Assembly: GCA_013388855.1 (NCBI GenBank)
Contig: JACAEM010000026.1
Location: 60,016-124,015 of the forward strand
DNA length: 64,000 bases
Direction of reading: 5' to 3'
Origin: Chloroflexota bacterium
Lineage (GTDB): Bacteria > Chloroflexota > Anaerolineae > Anaerolineales > Villigracilaceae
Part shown: positions 53,928 to 63,883 of the stretch, one piece after another
How the letters are laid out: every line of letters begins with the position of its first letter
Numbering within the stretch: the first letter of the stretch is position 1
Program-made: the position numbers and the translations under genes
Notes under the pieces: generated by a model
The model's database searches: none
What the model was told of the DNA's origin: nothing
The model's input: the letters and a program-made list of their open reading frames with translations, nothing else

Positions 53928-56413
53928 CACGACCCCATCACCACTTTGACATTCACTTCCCCCGTATACGCGTCTGACCGAATCAGACGCCCCTCGATCT
54001 GCTTCCCGTTGACCATCACCTTTTCTACGCCTCTGCTGACGTGATTTGGATTCTCCACGACAATGTTGTAAGTCGTGCCGCGATAAGTACGCGTGACGGC
54101 AAAGCCATCCCAACTGGCGGGGATGACCGGCGAGATTTCGAGCCCATCCAGAGTGGGGCGGATGCCAAGAATATGCTGTGTGATTGCCACAAAGTTCCAC
54201 GCCGCGGTGCCTGTCAGCCACGAGTTCTTCGCTTCACCGTGAGTCGCCGCATCCCTGCCCGCGATCATCTGGGCATAGACGTATGGTTCGCACTTGTGCA
54301 CTTCGCTGATCTCCTCGCGCGCCGAGGGATTGATGCGCTGATAATAATCGAACGCCCGGTCCCCGCGCCCGACCACTGTCTCGGCAATCATAATCCAGGG
54401 ATTGGTGTGACAGAAAATGCCCGCGTTCTCCTTGTACCCGGGCGGGTAGGATGATATTTCACCCAAATGCAAATAATACTGGCTGAATGCCGGTTGTTGT
54501 AAAACGATGCCATGCGGCGTGGCGAGATGTTTTTCGACGGAACCCAGCGCTTTGACCGCGTTGCCATTATTCAAGCCGAGCCCTGCCATGACGCAGATTC
54601 CCTGTGGCTCGATGAAGATTTTCCCCTCCTCGTTTTCCTTCGAGCCGAGCACGCGCCCAAAATCATCATACGCGCGGCGGAACCATTCGCCGTCCCAGCC
54701 CGCTTGCCAGATAGCCTTTTCCATTTTGGCAGCGGCTGTGGTGATCTTTTCCACGTATGTGGTTTCGCCGCGATGCCTGGCGATACCTGCTATTTCGGTA
54801 CATGCCAGCACGAATAAACCGGCAATAAACACACTCTCCGCCACTCTGCCATCTTTGTTGGTTGTGGTTTGGAAGGATTGTCCCGGTGTGTCGGAGAAAC
54901 AGTTTAAATTCAGGCAGTCGTTCCAATCGGCGCGGCCGATGAGGGGTAGGTTGTTCGGTCCGAGCCTGTCGAGCGTGTATTGGATGGCGCGCTGCAAGTG
55001 CTCGTACAGCGAACTTTCCGTCCCCTCTTCGTTCTCGTATTGCACCTGCACATCCAAAATGGACCAGTCGCCCGTTTCCTTGATGTAGGCGGAAACACCC
55101 AACACCAGCCACAGCGGATCGTCGTTGAAGCCTGAACCGACATCGTTATTGCCGCGTTTGGTGAGAGGTTGATACTGATGGAACGCACCGCCGTTCCTGA
55201 GTTGCGTGGCGGAGATATCCAGAATGCGTTCGCGGGCGCGTTCGGGGATCATGTGGACAAAGCCGAGCAGGTCCTGGTTCGAGTCGCGGAAGCCCATGCC
55301 GCGCCCGATGCCACTCTCGAAGTAGGACGCGGAGCGGCTCATGTTGAACGTCACCATGCACTGATAGGCGTTCCAGATGTTAACCATGCGGTTTGTGTGT
55401 TCGTCCGGCGTGGTTACCTGTATCTTGCCAAGCAGGGTTGTCCAGTACTCGCGCAGTTTTTCAAAGGCTTTGTCGGCATTCTCAGGTTGCAGGTATTTTT
55501 CCAGTGCGGTTTTTGCGCGTTTTTTGTTGATAATCTGCGAGCCCGGGGGATCGAACTTGTCATCTTTGGGATTCTCGACGTAGCCAAGAATAAAAATGAT
55601 TTGCTTCGACTCGCCCGCTTTCAGATAGACTTTGATGTGATGCGAGCCAATCGGCTGCCAGCCGTGCGCGATGGAATTGCCCGATTGACCCGATTCGACC
55701 ACGCACGGTTCGTTCCAGCCGCGATACGCACCGAGGAACGTCTCGCGTACAGTATCGAAGCCCGCCAGCGGTTCGGAACAGCCGAAGTAGGCGAAGTGGT
55801 CGCGGCGCTCCCGGTATTCGGTTTTGTGGTAGATGACCTGACCTTCACTCCCGTCCCCTCTCCCCGAAAGGGCAAGGGGGGCAACCTCCACCTGCCCGAT
55901 GGAATAGTTGCGCTGAAAGTTGGTGGCGTCGTCGTTGGCGTCCCACAGGCAAAACTCGATGGCGGAGAACAGGCTCAGGTCGGAGTCTGAGCCGCTCTCA
56001 TTGGTCAGGGTCACCTGCCAGATTTCGAGCGATTCCCCAAGCGGGACAAAATAGCGGGTGTGGAATTGAATCCCATTGAGTTTGGACTTTATGATCGTGT
56101 ATCCCTGCCCGTGACGGCATTCGTATTCATCGAGTTGAGTCCGTGTCGGCATCCATGAGGGCGACCAATAGCTGCCTGTCTTGTTATCGCGCAAATACAG
56201 GTAGCGCCCGCCCATATCGAGCGGAGTGTTGTTGTAGCGGTAACGCGTGATGCGGCGCAGGCGTGCGTCCTTGTAAAAGGAATATCCGCCTGCTGTGTTC
56301 GAGATGAGACCGAAGTACGCCTCACTGCCAAGGTAGTTGATCCACGGCAGGGGCGTGTCGGGTCGAGTGATGACATATTCGCGCGCTGAATCGTCGAAGT
56401 ATCCAAATTTCAT
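53927..56413 (-). CDS. GH94 cellobiose phosphorylase
   Basis: Splits cellobiose with phosphate into glucose and glucose 1-phosphate, saving ATP; cytosolic. From ATG 56413 ([20 protein letters not shown]) it has 828 residues, close to known cellobiose phosphorylases. [20 protein letters not shown] and [20 protein letters not shown] match the N-terminal region. The catalytic (alpha/alpha)6 barrel has [20 protein letters not shown] with the general-acid Asp (in WND) near 499. [11 protein letters not shown] is also conserved. A longer frame to 56446 adds 11 unlikely residues. It is coupled to the DUF4380 gene downstream and follows the GH3 gene. Confidence 0.94.
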   Translation of the reverse strand: MKFGYFDDSAREYVITRPDTPLPWINYLGSEAYFGLISNTAGGYSFYKDARLRRITRYRYNNTPLDMGGRYLYLRDNKTGSYWSPSWMPTRTQLDEYECRHGQGYTIIKSKLNGIQFHTRYFVPLGESLEIWQVTLTNESGSDSDLSLFSAIEFCLWDANDDATNFQRNYSIGQVEVAPLALSGRGDGSEGQVIYHKTEYRERRDHFAYFGCSEPLAGFDTVRETFLGAYRGWNEPCVVESGQSGNSIAHGWQPIGSHHIKVYLKAGESKQIIFILGYVENPKDDKFDPPGSQIINKKRAKTALEKYLQPENADKAFEKLREYWTTLLGKIQVTTPDEHTNRMVNIWNAYQCMVTFNMSRSASYFESGIGRGMGFRDSNQDLLGFVHMIPERARERILDISATQLRNGGAFHQYQPLTKRGNNDVGSGFNDDPLWLVLGVSAYIKETGDWSILDVQVQYENEEGTESSLYEHLQRAIQYTLDRLGPNNLPLIGRADWNDCLNLNCFSDTPGQSFQTTTNKDGRVAESVFIAGLFVLACTEIAGIARHRGETTYVEKITTAAAKMEKAIWQAGWDGEWFRRAYDDFGRVLGSKENEEGKIFIEPQGICVMAGLGLNNGNAVKALGSVEKHLATPHGIVLQQPAFSQYYLHLGEISSYPPGYKENAGIFCHTNPWIMIAETVVGRGDRAFDYYQRINPSAREEISEVHKCEPYVYAQMIAGRDAATHGEAKNSWLTGTAAWNFVAITQHILGIRPTLDGLEISPVIPASWDGFAVTRTYRGTTYNIVVENPNHVSRGVEKVMVNGKQIEGRLIRSDAYTGEVNVKVVMGS

Positions 56414-56464
56414 GAATGATTCCAATCCGTAGGGGTGAGTAATCACCCCTACTTTGGTGTCAGG

Positions 56465-59110
56465 TTATTTAATCTGTGCCAGGTCCTTTTCGATTTTTGC
56501 CAGCAGTTCCGGCGATATAAAGTTGGGATGATTGGCGGACACCTGTTCGAGGGTCATGTCGATTGCCATGCTCATGTCTTCCATCAGCAGAAAGCCGCCG
56601 GCATGCTTGGCGACAATCGCACGGCTCTCAGGATTATCGAGCAGTGCTCTGATGGTGAGACCGGTGTGGAAGCGCGAAGCGCGCGGCTCAGGCTCGAGTG
56701 TGACCGTGCCGCTCAAACGGATATCGCGGCTGGACGCGCCGACGAGAATCTCGAACTCGCCCGGTTCGGTGTTCCATTTGTTTCTGACAACGTCGAAGTA
56801 CCAGAAAGCTTCGCGGTCGAGCGTGAACGTGACCGTCCTGGTTTGTTTTGGCTTGAGTTCCACTTTGGCGAAGGCTTTAAGCTCCTTTTCCGGTCGCGCA
56901 AACGTGGATTGGACATCGCGCACGTACAATTGCACGACTTCCCTGCCTGCAACCCTGCCCGTGTTAGTTACATCCACTTTGACTTTGAGCGTATCCTTCG
57001 GTGTGATGGCTTTGGCGCTTAATTTCAGGTTGCTGTATTTAAACCGGGTGTACGAAAGCCCGTGCCCGAACGGAAAGAGCGGCTCGACCTTCTTTTTGTC
57101 ATAATAGCGATAACCGACGAAAATGCCTTCGCCGTAGCGCACCTTGCCGTTCTCACCGGGATAATTGATATATGCCGGGTTGTCTTCCAACCGGACGGGG
57201 AAGGTCGTCGGCAACTTGCCGGAGGGATTCACGTCGCCGAACAGAACATCCGCCAGGGCATTGCCCTGTTCCTGCCCGTCGTACCAAAGCTGGATGACAG
57301 CCGGGACTTTGTCGATCCATGGCATTTCCACGGGCGAGCCGACATTCAGGACCACGATGGTATTCCTGTTGGCTTTGGCGACGCGCCGGATGAGTTCATC
57401 CTGTGCGCCTGGCAGTTTCATGTCCACACGGTCGGCTCCCTCGGTCTCCCATTCGCCGTTTAACCCCGCGACAAGTACAACCACATCCGCCTTTTTGGCG
57501 AGTTTGACCGCGTCAGCAATGGGATCGAGCGGCTGTGGGGGCTGGTGACCGAGACTCACCGAACGCCAGCGCGGGTTGCCTTTCCAGTAATATTCGACCT
57601 TGATGGGATAGGCTTTGCCGCCCGTCAGTTCCACTTCTGCGAGGAGTTGCTTGCCCATGTCTGAATCCGAAGTGTGGTCGATGAGAACCTCATCGTTAAG
57701 ATAAAGTTTGCACCAACCCACACCGCCAAGCGCCAGTGTGTGGATGCCCGATTCTTTTGGCGTGAAGAATCCCTCCATGCGCAGGGAGAAGGATTCCTGA
57801 TCCACGTTCGGAACCGATTTGTCGAACCAGCCGTGTTGGACGCGCGTCGTCACTTCGGCGTAGGCGGGCGCGCCGGAACATTCGGTCCCGTTGAACAGGC
57901 TCAGGCTGAGTCCGATGCGCCCGTCTGCGGTCGTCAAAGTTTCGGGGGCGGGAGCGGGCAGGGTCTTGTAAATATGGCAGCCGGTCGCGTAATGCACTTT
58001 GATTTTTTTGCCCGCGCGCTTCTGGATACCCTCCAGCGGCGAGACCGCGTAATGCGGAGTGACCGACGAACTGCCGCCGCCGAGGATCTGTGCCGTTGCC
58101 GCATATGGACCGATGACCGCGATGGATTTGATCTTCTTCAGCGGGAGCAAGCCCTTTTCATTTTTCAGCAGAACAATCGCCTCGCGCGCCGCCTCGCGCA
58201 TGATCCTGCGATGCTGAGGCTTGTCCTCCCCCCGTTCCTTTTGCAATTCAGGTTTGTCGAAGAGACCGGCTTTTTCGATCACGCGCAGCAAACGCCGCAC
58301 CTTGTCGTCGAGCGCTTCTTCGGTGAGTTTCCCGCTGGCAAGCGCCTTCTTGACGATTTCCTCCGACATCCAGCGCGCCGCGCCGGGCATTTCGAGGTCA
58401 AGTCCGCTGGTGGGAACTTCCTCGTCATAGGTGCCAAACCAATCGGACATGACAATGCCTTCGTAGCCCCATTCGCCTTTGAGGATGTCTTTGAGTGTGT
58501 GATCGTTCTCGCAGGCATAGGCGCCGTTGACGCGGTTGTACGAAGACATCACCGCCCACGGCTTGGCATTGCGGATGGCGATACGAAACGGTTCGAGATA
58601 GATTTCGCGCAGGGTACGCTCGTCCACTTCGGAACTGATCGAGAAACGTTCGTATTCCTGGTCGTTGGCAACGAAATGCTTGATGCAGGCACCTTTGCCT
58701 TTGTCCTGAATCCCTTTGATGTAGGCGGAGGCGATCATGCCGCTCAGGAACGGGTCCTCGGAATAGCATTCGAAGTTGCGCCCTGCGATGGGCGTGCGAT
58801 GGATGTTGACGGTGGGCGCGAGCAGGATATGTGCGCCCTTGGCTTCAAGTTCGTCTGCCAGCACATTGCCGACCTTTTCGACGAGTTCGGGATTCCACGT
58901 GGCGCCGAGGGCGATGCCGACAGGTGTGGCAACCGAGGGCGAAGCCATGCTGCCCCATGCGCCGCGCGCGCCGTTGGGTCCGTCGGTCACTTTGAATTGC
59001 GGGATGCCCAGCCGCGGCACCGAGACGCTGTGCCACAGGTCCGCGCCGGCAAGCATGGAGATTTTTTCGTCGAGGGTCATTTGTTTGAGAAGATCGTCAA
59101 TACGAGACAT
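56465..59110 (-). CDS. GH3 beta-glucosidase with inserted PA14 domain
   Basis: A retaining beta-glucosidase of 881 residues, without signal peptide. The TIM-barrel domain has TDGPNGARG, KHFVANDQEYER (catalytic region KHF.xN..E) and the nucleophile Asp223 in GIVMSDWFGTYD. The second domain (VLLKNEKGLLPL, VLVAGLNGEWETEGADR) is split by a PA14-like insert at ~395-535 (FFTPKESGIHTLALGGVGW), as in Kluyveromyces-type GH3 enzymes that prefer short oligosaccharides. A C-terminal FN3-like domain follows (VDVTNTGRVAGREVVQLYVR). AGGAG precedes the ATG at good spacing. Confidence 0.95.
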   Translation of the reverse strand: MSRIDDLLKQMTLDEKISMLAGADLWHSVSVPRLGIPQFKVTDGPNGARGAWGSMASPSVATPVGIALGATWNPELVEKVGNVLADELEAKGAHILLAPTVNIHRTPIAGRNFECYSEDPFLSGMIASAYIKGIQDKGKGACIKHFVANDQEYERFSISSEVDERTLREIYLEPFRIAIRNAKPWAVMSSYNRVNGAYACENDHTLKDILKGEWGYEGIVMSDWFGTYDEEVPTSGLDLEMPGAARWMSEEIVKKALASGKLTEEALDDKVRRLLRVIEKAGLFDKPELQKERGEDKPQHRRIMREAAREAIVLLKNEKGLLPLKKIKSIAVIGPYAATAQILGGGSSSVTPHYAVSPLEGIQKRAGKKIKVHYATGCHIYKTLPAPAPETLTTADGRIGLSLSLFNGTECSGAPAYAEVTTRVQHGWFDKSVPNVDQESFSLRMEGFFTPKESGIHTLALGGVGWCKLYLNDEVLIDHTSDSDMGKQLLAEVELTGGKAYPIKVEYYWKGNPRWRSVSLGHQPPQPLDPIADAVKLAKKADVVVLVAGLNGEWETEGADRVDMKLPGAQDELIRRVAKANRNTIVVLNVGSPVEMPWIDKVPAVIQLWYDGQEQGNALADVLFGDVNPSGKLPTTFPVRLEDNPAYINYPGENGKVRYGEGIFVGYRYYDKKKVEPLFPFGHGLSYTRFKYSNLKLSAKAITPKDTLKVKVDVTNTGRVAGREVVQLYVRDVQSTFARPEKELKAFAKVELKPKQTRTVTFTLDREAFWYFDVVRNKWNTEPGEFEILVGASSRDIRLSGTVTLEPEPRASRFHTGLTIRALLDNPESRAIVAKHAGGFLLMEDMSMAIDMTLEQVSANHPNFISPELLAKIEKDLAQIK

Positions 59111-59137
59111 ATGTAACTCCTGGTTTATGAAGATTGT

Positions 59138-59947
59138 CTACAGGTTGGCGAAGGAGATCAGTTCGATGTTGTTCGCTTTGATCGCCTGTTTGATGGCGGG
59201 ATCGGTAAGGATTGTCACTTCGCGGTTGCGCTGGAAGTTATAGATTGATTCCTTTTCCGCAAATTCTTGGTCCACATAACCGGGATGGCACATGAGTTCG
59301 GATATGCCATCGGGGAGTTTGCTGAGAATATCCAGCAGGTTTTCCTTTGTTGCGCCCTCATCATAGAAAGCAGCAATGAAATGATCCGGTCTGCGCGGGT
59401 CGAATTCCTGCAACAGGGTGGGAGCGTGCCTTGCTGTTTCAGCAAACTCTGTCGGAACCCCATTGGATGGAACAGGGTAACGAATCGGGCAATCGTATTC
59501 TTTCGCCAGTTCAAGCATGGCTTTGAACAGCCCTGAAGATGCGTAGGAGGAATGATGATGTGAATCAAGGTGACTGGGTTTTTCTCCGGACGCGGCGATG
59601 AACGCTTCGATCTGCGCGCGCCACTCTGCTTTGACTTCGAGAATGTCGATGTTTGGCAGGTCTGTGAAGAAGGCTTTGGGTTTCAGGAAGTTGCCGTCCT
59701 CGTCTGTAATCGATTTGACCCATTGTCGCGGCAGGATCGGCTTCTTTGCGGTGAGCACGAGATGGATACCCATTTTCAAGTCGGGCGTCTCATGCAATGC
59801 CATCGCAATATCCCGAGCGGTGGTACGGATATTCATCATGCAGGTGGTGGAGGTCACCACGCCGCGCAGGTGCGCCTCGCGAATGCCGCGGGAAATCTCC
59901 GGCGACCTCCCGTAATCGTCCGCGTTGATGATGAGACGCTTAGGCAC
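59138..59947 (-). CDS. ChbG/YdjC family carbohydrate deacetylase
   Basis: A metal-dependent deacetylase of the ChbG/YdjC family; ChbG removes an acetyl group from chitobiose derivatives. Markers are LIINADDYGRSPEI (metal-binding Asp pair), MGIHLVLT (His), HLDSHHHSSY (His cluster) and ELMCHPGYVD (His). I favour the GTG at 59947 (269 residues), with GAAAGG upstream and an 8-base overlap with the GH5-like gene. A GTG at 59956 would add three residues. In this cellobiose setting the substrate may be an acetylated gluco- or xylo-oligosaccharide rather than a chitin piece. Confidence 0.9.
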   Translation of the reverse strand: MPKRLIINADDYGRSPEISRGIREAHLRGVVTSTTCMMNIRTTARDIAMALHETPDLKMGIHLVLTAKKPILPRQWVKSITDEDGNFLKPKAFFTDLPNIDILEVKAEWRAQIEAFIAASGEKPSHLDSHHHSSYASSGLFKAMLELAKEYDCPIRYPVPSNGVPTEFAETARHAPTLLQEFDPRRPDHFIAAFYDEGATKENLLDILSKLPDGISELMCHPGYVDQEFAEKESIYNFQRNREVTILTDPAIKQAIKANNIELISFANL

Positions 59948-61178
59948 CTTCGACACCTTTCAAATATTGTTGATACAGGTCAACCAGATGACCGAGCGGT
60001 TCCTTATAGTAGGTATCCGGGTCGATGGATAGCTTTGCGTGTTCGGGTATTGGTTTGACCTGCGGTTTACTCTTCGCAAATTCCTGGATCACCCTGGCAT
60101 GCGGTTTGAGCGAGCCATCCGGGCGGACGAGTCCGAACCAGCGTTCGTGCTGGGCGTTCTGGCAGGGGGGCAGGTCCCACAACTCAGGGACATAGTCTGC
60201 GTAGCACCACAGCATCGCGCCGGTTGCGCCGCTATTTTGAAGCTTGGGAAGAACGAGACGAATGTAATCCGCAAAATCTTCCTCGCCTGCCATGAACTGT
60301 TCACGTGCGCGCCCGTTGGTTTCGGTCCACTTCCTGATGTGACTGGGTTCTCCGGGCTGGGCGGTACATCCGCCGAACTCTTCCATGAGCACGGGTTTGC
60401 CACACAACGCGGCGGTCACCGCGCAGGTGAACGGGACGAAATCGGGGTCGAGCGGTTTGCGCGCCCACGGCGTGTACATGGGGTACGAGTGCATGACCGC
60501 CACATCTGTGTGGGCATACACCTTGTCGATGCGCAGACCGTTGTCGCGGTGCAAACCGTCGCCGTGCAGACCGATCGTGACGGGTCGATTCGGGTCAATC
60601 TCTTTGATGAGCGCGACCATTTCCTGCACCCATGCCGCACCTTCTTCTGATGAGTTGGGCCAGGCGAACAGGTCGGGTTCATTGCCGAGGTTCCACATCC
60701 AGATGCCGGGGTGGTCTTTGAGTACCTTGACAACGGTCTTGAGCAGGAGGCGTTCCGCGTTCAGCGCTATTTCGTCGTGGAACATGTTGCGGTAGCCCTT
60801 ATCGGTCTTCTTCCCCTCGCTGACCACATCGCGTAGCCAGTGCTGGTGCGCGGCAGGAGGCAGATTCCCGCCCAAGAGCCAGCGCGGACTCCAGTTGGGT
60901 CCGCTCATATGACCGGTGAAAAAGGTGAGGTCGATACCGAGCCCGTTTGCGGCGGCGATGTCCGCGACGGTGACCAGGTGGGCGAGTTTATCTTTTGCAA
61001 CACTGGTCGGTTCGGGTTGGAAGTCGTCCCACAGCAGGAACAGGCGGACTACCTCCATGCCGATTTCTTTGATGGTGGCGAATTCTTCGCGCACTTCTCC
61101 GGCGTCGAAATTGCCCCACCAGTACATGGCTTTTTTGCGGGGCCAATAGTTTACGCCGAGGGTGAAGGGTTGTGACAT
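59940..61178 (-). CDS. GH5-like (clan GH-A) glycoside hydrolase
   Basis: A 412-residue (beta/alpha)8 glycoside hydrolase of the cellulase/mannanase type, with no signal peptide. Acid/base Glu167 lies in IWMWNLGNEPDLFAW, and the nucleophile is Glu267 in KPVLMEEFGG. The N-terminal LGVNYWPRKKAMYWW and VVRLFLLWDDFQPEP are typical of the clan. Exact family (GH5 or a relative) cannot be fixed by eye, and neither can the substrate (beta-mannan, beta-glucan or a glycoside). GGAGAAG precedes the ATG. Its stop overlaps the deacetylase start, so the two are co-translated. Confidence 0.85.
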   Translation of the reverse strand: MSQPFTLGVNYWPRKKAMYWWGNFDAGEVREEFATIKEIGMEVVRLFLLWDDFQPEPTSVAKDKLAHLVTVADIAAANGLGIDLTFFTGHMSGPNWSPRWLLGGNLPPAAHQHWLRDVVSEGKKTDKGYRNMFHDEIALNAERLLLKTVVKVLKDHPGIWMWNLGNEPDLFAWPNSSEEGAAWVQEMVALIKEIDPNRPVTIGLHGDGLHRDNGLRIDKVYAHTDVAVMHSYPMYTPWARKPLDPDFVPFTCAVTAALCGKPVLMEEFGGCTAQPGEPSHIRKWTETNGRAREQFMAGEEDFADYIRLVLPKLQNSGATGAMLWCYADYVPELWDLPPCQNAQHERWFGLVRPDGSLKPHARVIQEFAKSKPQVKPIPEHAKLSIDPDTYYKEPLGHLVDLYQQYLKGVEGA

Positions 61179-61250
61179 GGTCTTCTCCAGAAGAGGATGT
61201 TGATGGTTTATAACGGTGACAGGCAGCGGCTTGGAAAGAGGCGAAGCATT

Positions 61251-62456
61251 TCATCCCAGGGTCAGGTTCAAACGATCTGCGAGGGAGTTCATTGCCTCAG
61301 TGACTGTCGCATCCACATCCAGCGTTGGGTCTTTCATGATCTGCTTTGCCACTGTCCCAAGTTCGACACCGAACTGATGCTCGATCCGGTGCCATAATGC
61401 AATGGGGCGGTAGGAGCGGCCCGTCGAGATAAGTTGAAGCATGACGGGACGGAGAATATGATCGGGCGGGAAGAGCTCGTCGAGCGCGTCGGTGCGGGAG
61501 GGGAGGGTGTAGGAATTGTTGGCCAGTTCCAGCATGGTCTGTTTGCGGACAAGAAATTCCGCGAGTTTGTAGGAGGCTTCGAGCCGGTCGGGATACCCGT
61601 AGGTATGCCGCCAGATGACAATGCTCCCGCCGCCCGACCACGGGATGCTCATGAGGCTTGCCGCGGCGATGTTCCCGATATTCGGCGACTTGTTTTGGAT
61701 GGCTATGTTTACGGCACGTGCATCGGTGATGACTGCCGCGGCTTTTCCCTGCATCAGGGCATTCATGCATTCGTCCGCGCCGAGGTAGTCGCGGTCGGGA
61801 ACGCGGCGCATGAGTTTTAGGAAGGATTTCAAGCCAGCCAGCGCGGCGGGCGAATTGAAGAGTACCTGCTTTCCGCGGTTGTCCATGATGTGACCGCCGG
61901 AACTCCAAATCCAGGAAGCTGCCATGTGAACGAGGTCGTTGAATGGAGGGGGGATGATCGGCATAAGCCAGGGAGTCTCGACCTCATGCAGGGATTCTAT
62001 GCGTTCGACGGTCTGTTCGAGCGCGTGCGGTGTTGCAAATGCACTGATTCCGCTTAGCCCCGCTTTTTCCAGAAGGTCTCTTCGATATGCGATGACATAG
62101 ACGTATGCGCTGAGCGGTATACCATAGGGCAGGCGGTCTTCCTCCGCAACGACACTCGACCACGTGGAATGGACGAAGGCCTGCTCACCGCCTATTTTGC
62201 CAACCAGGTGTATTGGGATTGGGCGCAGGGCATTCATGGTCATGAGGCTGCTGACCCATGTGGAACCGACATGTGAGATGTCGGCTCCATGCCCTTGTGT
62301 GGCGATGCCGATGAGTTGCGACCAGGCATTACCCCATTCCATGCGCTTGATATTGACATCGATACCTGTCTCGCGCTTGAACACGGACATCAACCGGATG
62401 ATGGTCTGGTAGTCTGTCTCTGCATCGGGGATAAGGGAGAATTCGATTGTGGTCAT
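61251..62456 (-). CDS. ABC solute-binding-protein-like (family 1), no signal peptide
   Basis: A 401-residue protein with the fold of sugar-type ABC solute-binding proteins: MTTIEFSLIPDAETDY, then FKRETGIDVNIKRMEW, ADISHVGSTWVSSLM, LPYGIPLSAYVYVIAYRRDL, a Trp-rich region IWSSGGHIMDNRGK, and ALMQGKAAAVITDA. It has no signal peptide or lipobox at the start I choose (ATG 62456, GAGG 6 bases upstream). The longer frame to 62483 adds MKRYGCEVI, which also is no export signal. It may therefore stay in the cytoplasm as a ligand-binding or sensor protein, or exit by another route. No permease genes of its class adjoin. Confidence 0.82.
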   Translation of the reverse strand: MTTIEFSLIPDAETDYQTIIRLMSVFKRETGIDVNIKRMEWGNAWSQLIGIATQGHGADISHVGSTWVSSLMTMNALRPIPIHLVGKIGGEQAFVHSTWSSVVAEEDRLPYGIPLSAYVYVIAYRRDLLEKAGLSGISAFATPHALEQTVERIESLHEVETPWLMPIIPPPFNDLVHMAASWIWSSGGHIMDNRGKQVLFNSPAALAGLKSFLKLMRRVPDRDYLGADECMNALMQGKAAAVITDARAVNIAIQNKSPNIGNIAAASLMSIPWSGGGSIVIWRHTYGYPDRLEASYKLAEFLVRKQTMLELANNSYTLPSRTDALDELFPPDHILRPVMLQLISTGRSYRPIALWHRIEHQFGVELGTVAKQIMKDPTLDVDATVTEAMNSLADRLNLTLG

Positions 62457-62536
62457 GATTACCTCACAGCCATATCTCTTCACGGTAGTACAGTGGACAT
62501 CCTTCGTTCAGACTATGTGTGTATTTCTCAACCAAT

Positions 62537-62566
62537 AAAGGGGCGACCCACATGGTCGCCCCTTTT
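62537..62566 (-). terminator. Terminator between GH4 and solute-binding-like gene
   Basis: AAAGGGGCGACC and GGTCGCCCCTTT pair perfectly around 5 bases. It lies just after the GH4 stop. On the minus strand the stem ends in CCCCTTTATT. It divides the locus into two transcription units or allows partial read-through. Confidence 0.78.
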
Positions 62567-62569
62567 CGG

Positions 62570-63874
62570 TCATTTCCAAAATTGGGGCAGGTGCTCCCGG
62601 TGTATCTCCAGCATGTCATCCAACACCGCTTGGAGCTTGTCCGCCCTGGGTCCCAGTGGATGGACGAGCAAAGCCTGATATGCGGCTTCTCGATCTCCAT
62701 GCACGGCGGCTTCCACGGTCAACATTTCATACGCTTTGACCGCTGCGATCAATCCGAATTGCGATTGCGGCAAGGGCTCTGCCGGGATGGGGGTAACCCC
62801 GCTCCTTCTCACGGTCGATGGGATCTCGAGCACCCATTCTGCGGGCCATTCCTTGACCGCGCCGTTGTTCCTGATGTTTACCACATGGGTCTCGCCCAGG
62901 TCGTTGTAGTGGGCATTCAGAAGTTGCGTGGCAACCGTCGAGTAGTATGCACCGCCGCGTTTCATCAAATCAGCGGGCGGCTCCTTGAGATTCGGATCCG
63001 CGTATTTGTGGAGGAGGTCTCGTTCAATTTCGATCACCTCCTCGGCGCGGGAGGGCGGCCATTTCTCCTGTAACTTTAGTTTCTTGTCTGTGTGATAAAA
63101 ATATTGTAGATAATAGTTCGGTATCATGCGCAGGACTTCAATCGTGCGAGGATCCCATTCTGGATCGTCCTCCTTTTTCAGTTCTGCGATGTACCCCTGA
63201 ATCACCTGGGGCCAGACATCCTCGCCGTCGATGGTGAAACCACGATGCCAGGAAAGGTGATTCAAGCCGAGTGTTTTCAACTCTGCACGAGCCGGATCGA
63301 TCTTTCTACCCGTAGCCTGTTCCAGCCGTTCGAGGATATGCATCTTCGCCGTGATGGGGATGTTGCACACGCCCACAGCCGGGACATCCGCTGCATATTT
63401 GCTCAATGCCTGCGTGACCAGCCCTGCCGGGTTGGTGAAATTGACCAGCATTGCTCCGGGGCAGGCAACATCCCGCATATCCTCCGCAATCTTGAGAATG
63501 ACGGGAATGGTGCGAAGCGCCTTTGCCATACCGCCCACGCCGGTCGTTTCCTGCCCAATCAAGCCATGGCGCAGACCGAGATACTCGTCGCGGCGGCGCG
63601 CCTCCATATGTCCGACGCGCAGCTGTGTCGTGACGTAGGATGCGTCCAAAACGGCTGTGCGCTGGTTTGTGGTGAGAAAGACCTTAAAGGGCGATCCCTT
63701 GAATTCGACCATGCGTTGGGCAAATTCCCCCACGATTTTGAGGCGTTCCTCATCAATATCCATCAACCACAATTCGGTGATGGGAAATTGTCCCACACGT
63801 GCGAGAAAGCCGTTTACCAATTCCGGGGTGTAAGTCGACCCTCCACCGATGACAGCCACTTTCAACATATCCAT
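62570..63874 (-). CDS. GH4 family 6-phospho-beta-glucosidase-like enzyme
   Basis: An NAD- and metal-dependent glycosidase of family GH4, cytosolic, 434 residues. The N-terminal Rossmann fold has LKVAVIGGGSTYTPELV. GQETTGVGGMAKALRTIPV, VNFTNPAGLVTQAL, VCNIP and GLNHLSWHRGF are the family motifs, including the Cys and His that bind Mn2+. It is most like the LicH/CelF branch, which acts on 6-phospho-beta-glucosides, but no phosphotransferase gene is visible here, so another substrate is possible. ATG 63874 or 63868 could be the start. It lies 9 bases after the stop of the ABC ATPase gene and is probably co-transcribed with it. Confidence 0.92.
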   Translation of the reverse strand: MDMLKVAVIGGGSTYTPELVNGFLARVGQFPITELWLMDIDEERLKIVGEFAQRMVEFKGSPFKVFLTTNQRTAVLDASYVTTQLRVGHMEARRRDEYLGLRHGLIGQETTGVGGMAKALRTIPVILKIAEDMRDVACPGAMLVNFTNPAGLVTQALSKYAADVPAVGVCNIPITAKMHILERLEQATGRKIDPARAELKTLGLNHLSWHRGFTIDGEDVWPQVIQGYIAELKKEDDPEWDPRTIEVLRMIPNYYLQYFYHTDKKLKLQEKWPPSRAEEVIEIERDLLHKYADPNLKEPPADLMKRGGAYYSTVATQLLNAHYNDLGETHVVNIRNNGAVKEWPAEWVLEIPSTVRRSGVTPIPAEPLPQSQFGLIAAVKAYEMLTVEAAVHGDREAAYQALLVHPLGPRADKLQAVLDDMLEIHREHLPQFWK

Positions 63875-63883
63875 GGTTATCCA

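Noticed and set aside
53928..54221. N-terminal extension of the DUF4380 gene to 54221
   Set aside because: The extra 97 codons overlap GH94 and have no DUF4380 similarity. The ATG at 53927, coupled to the GH94 stop, fits better.
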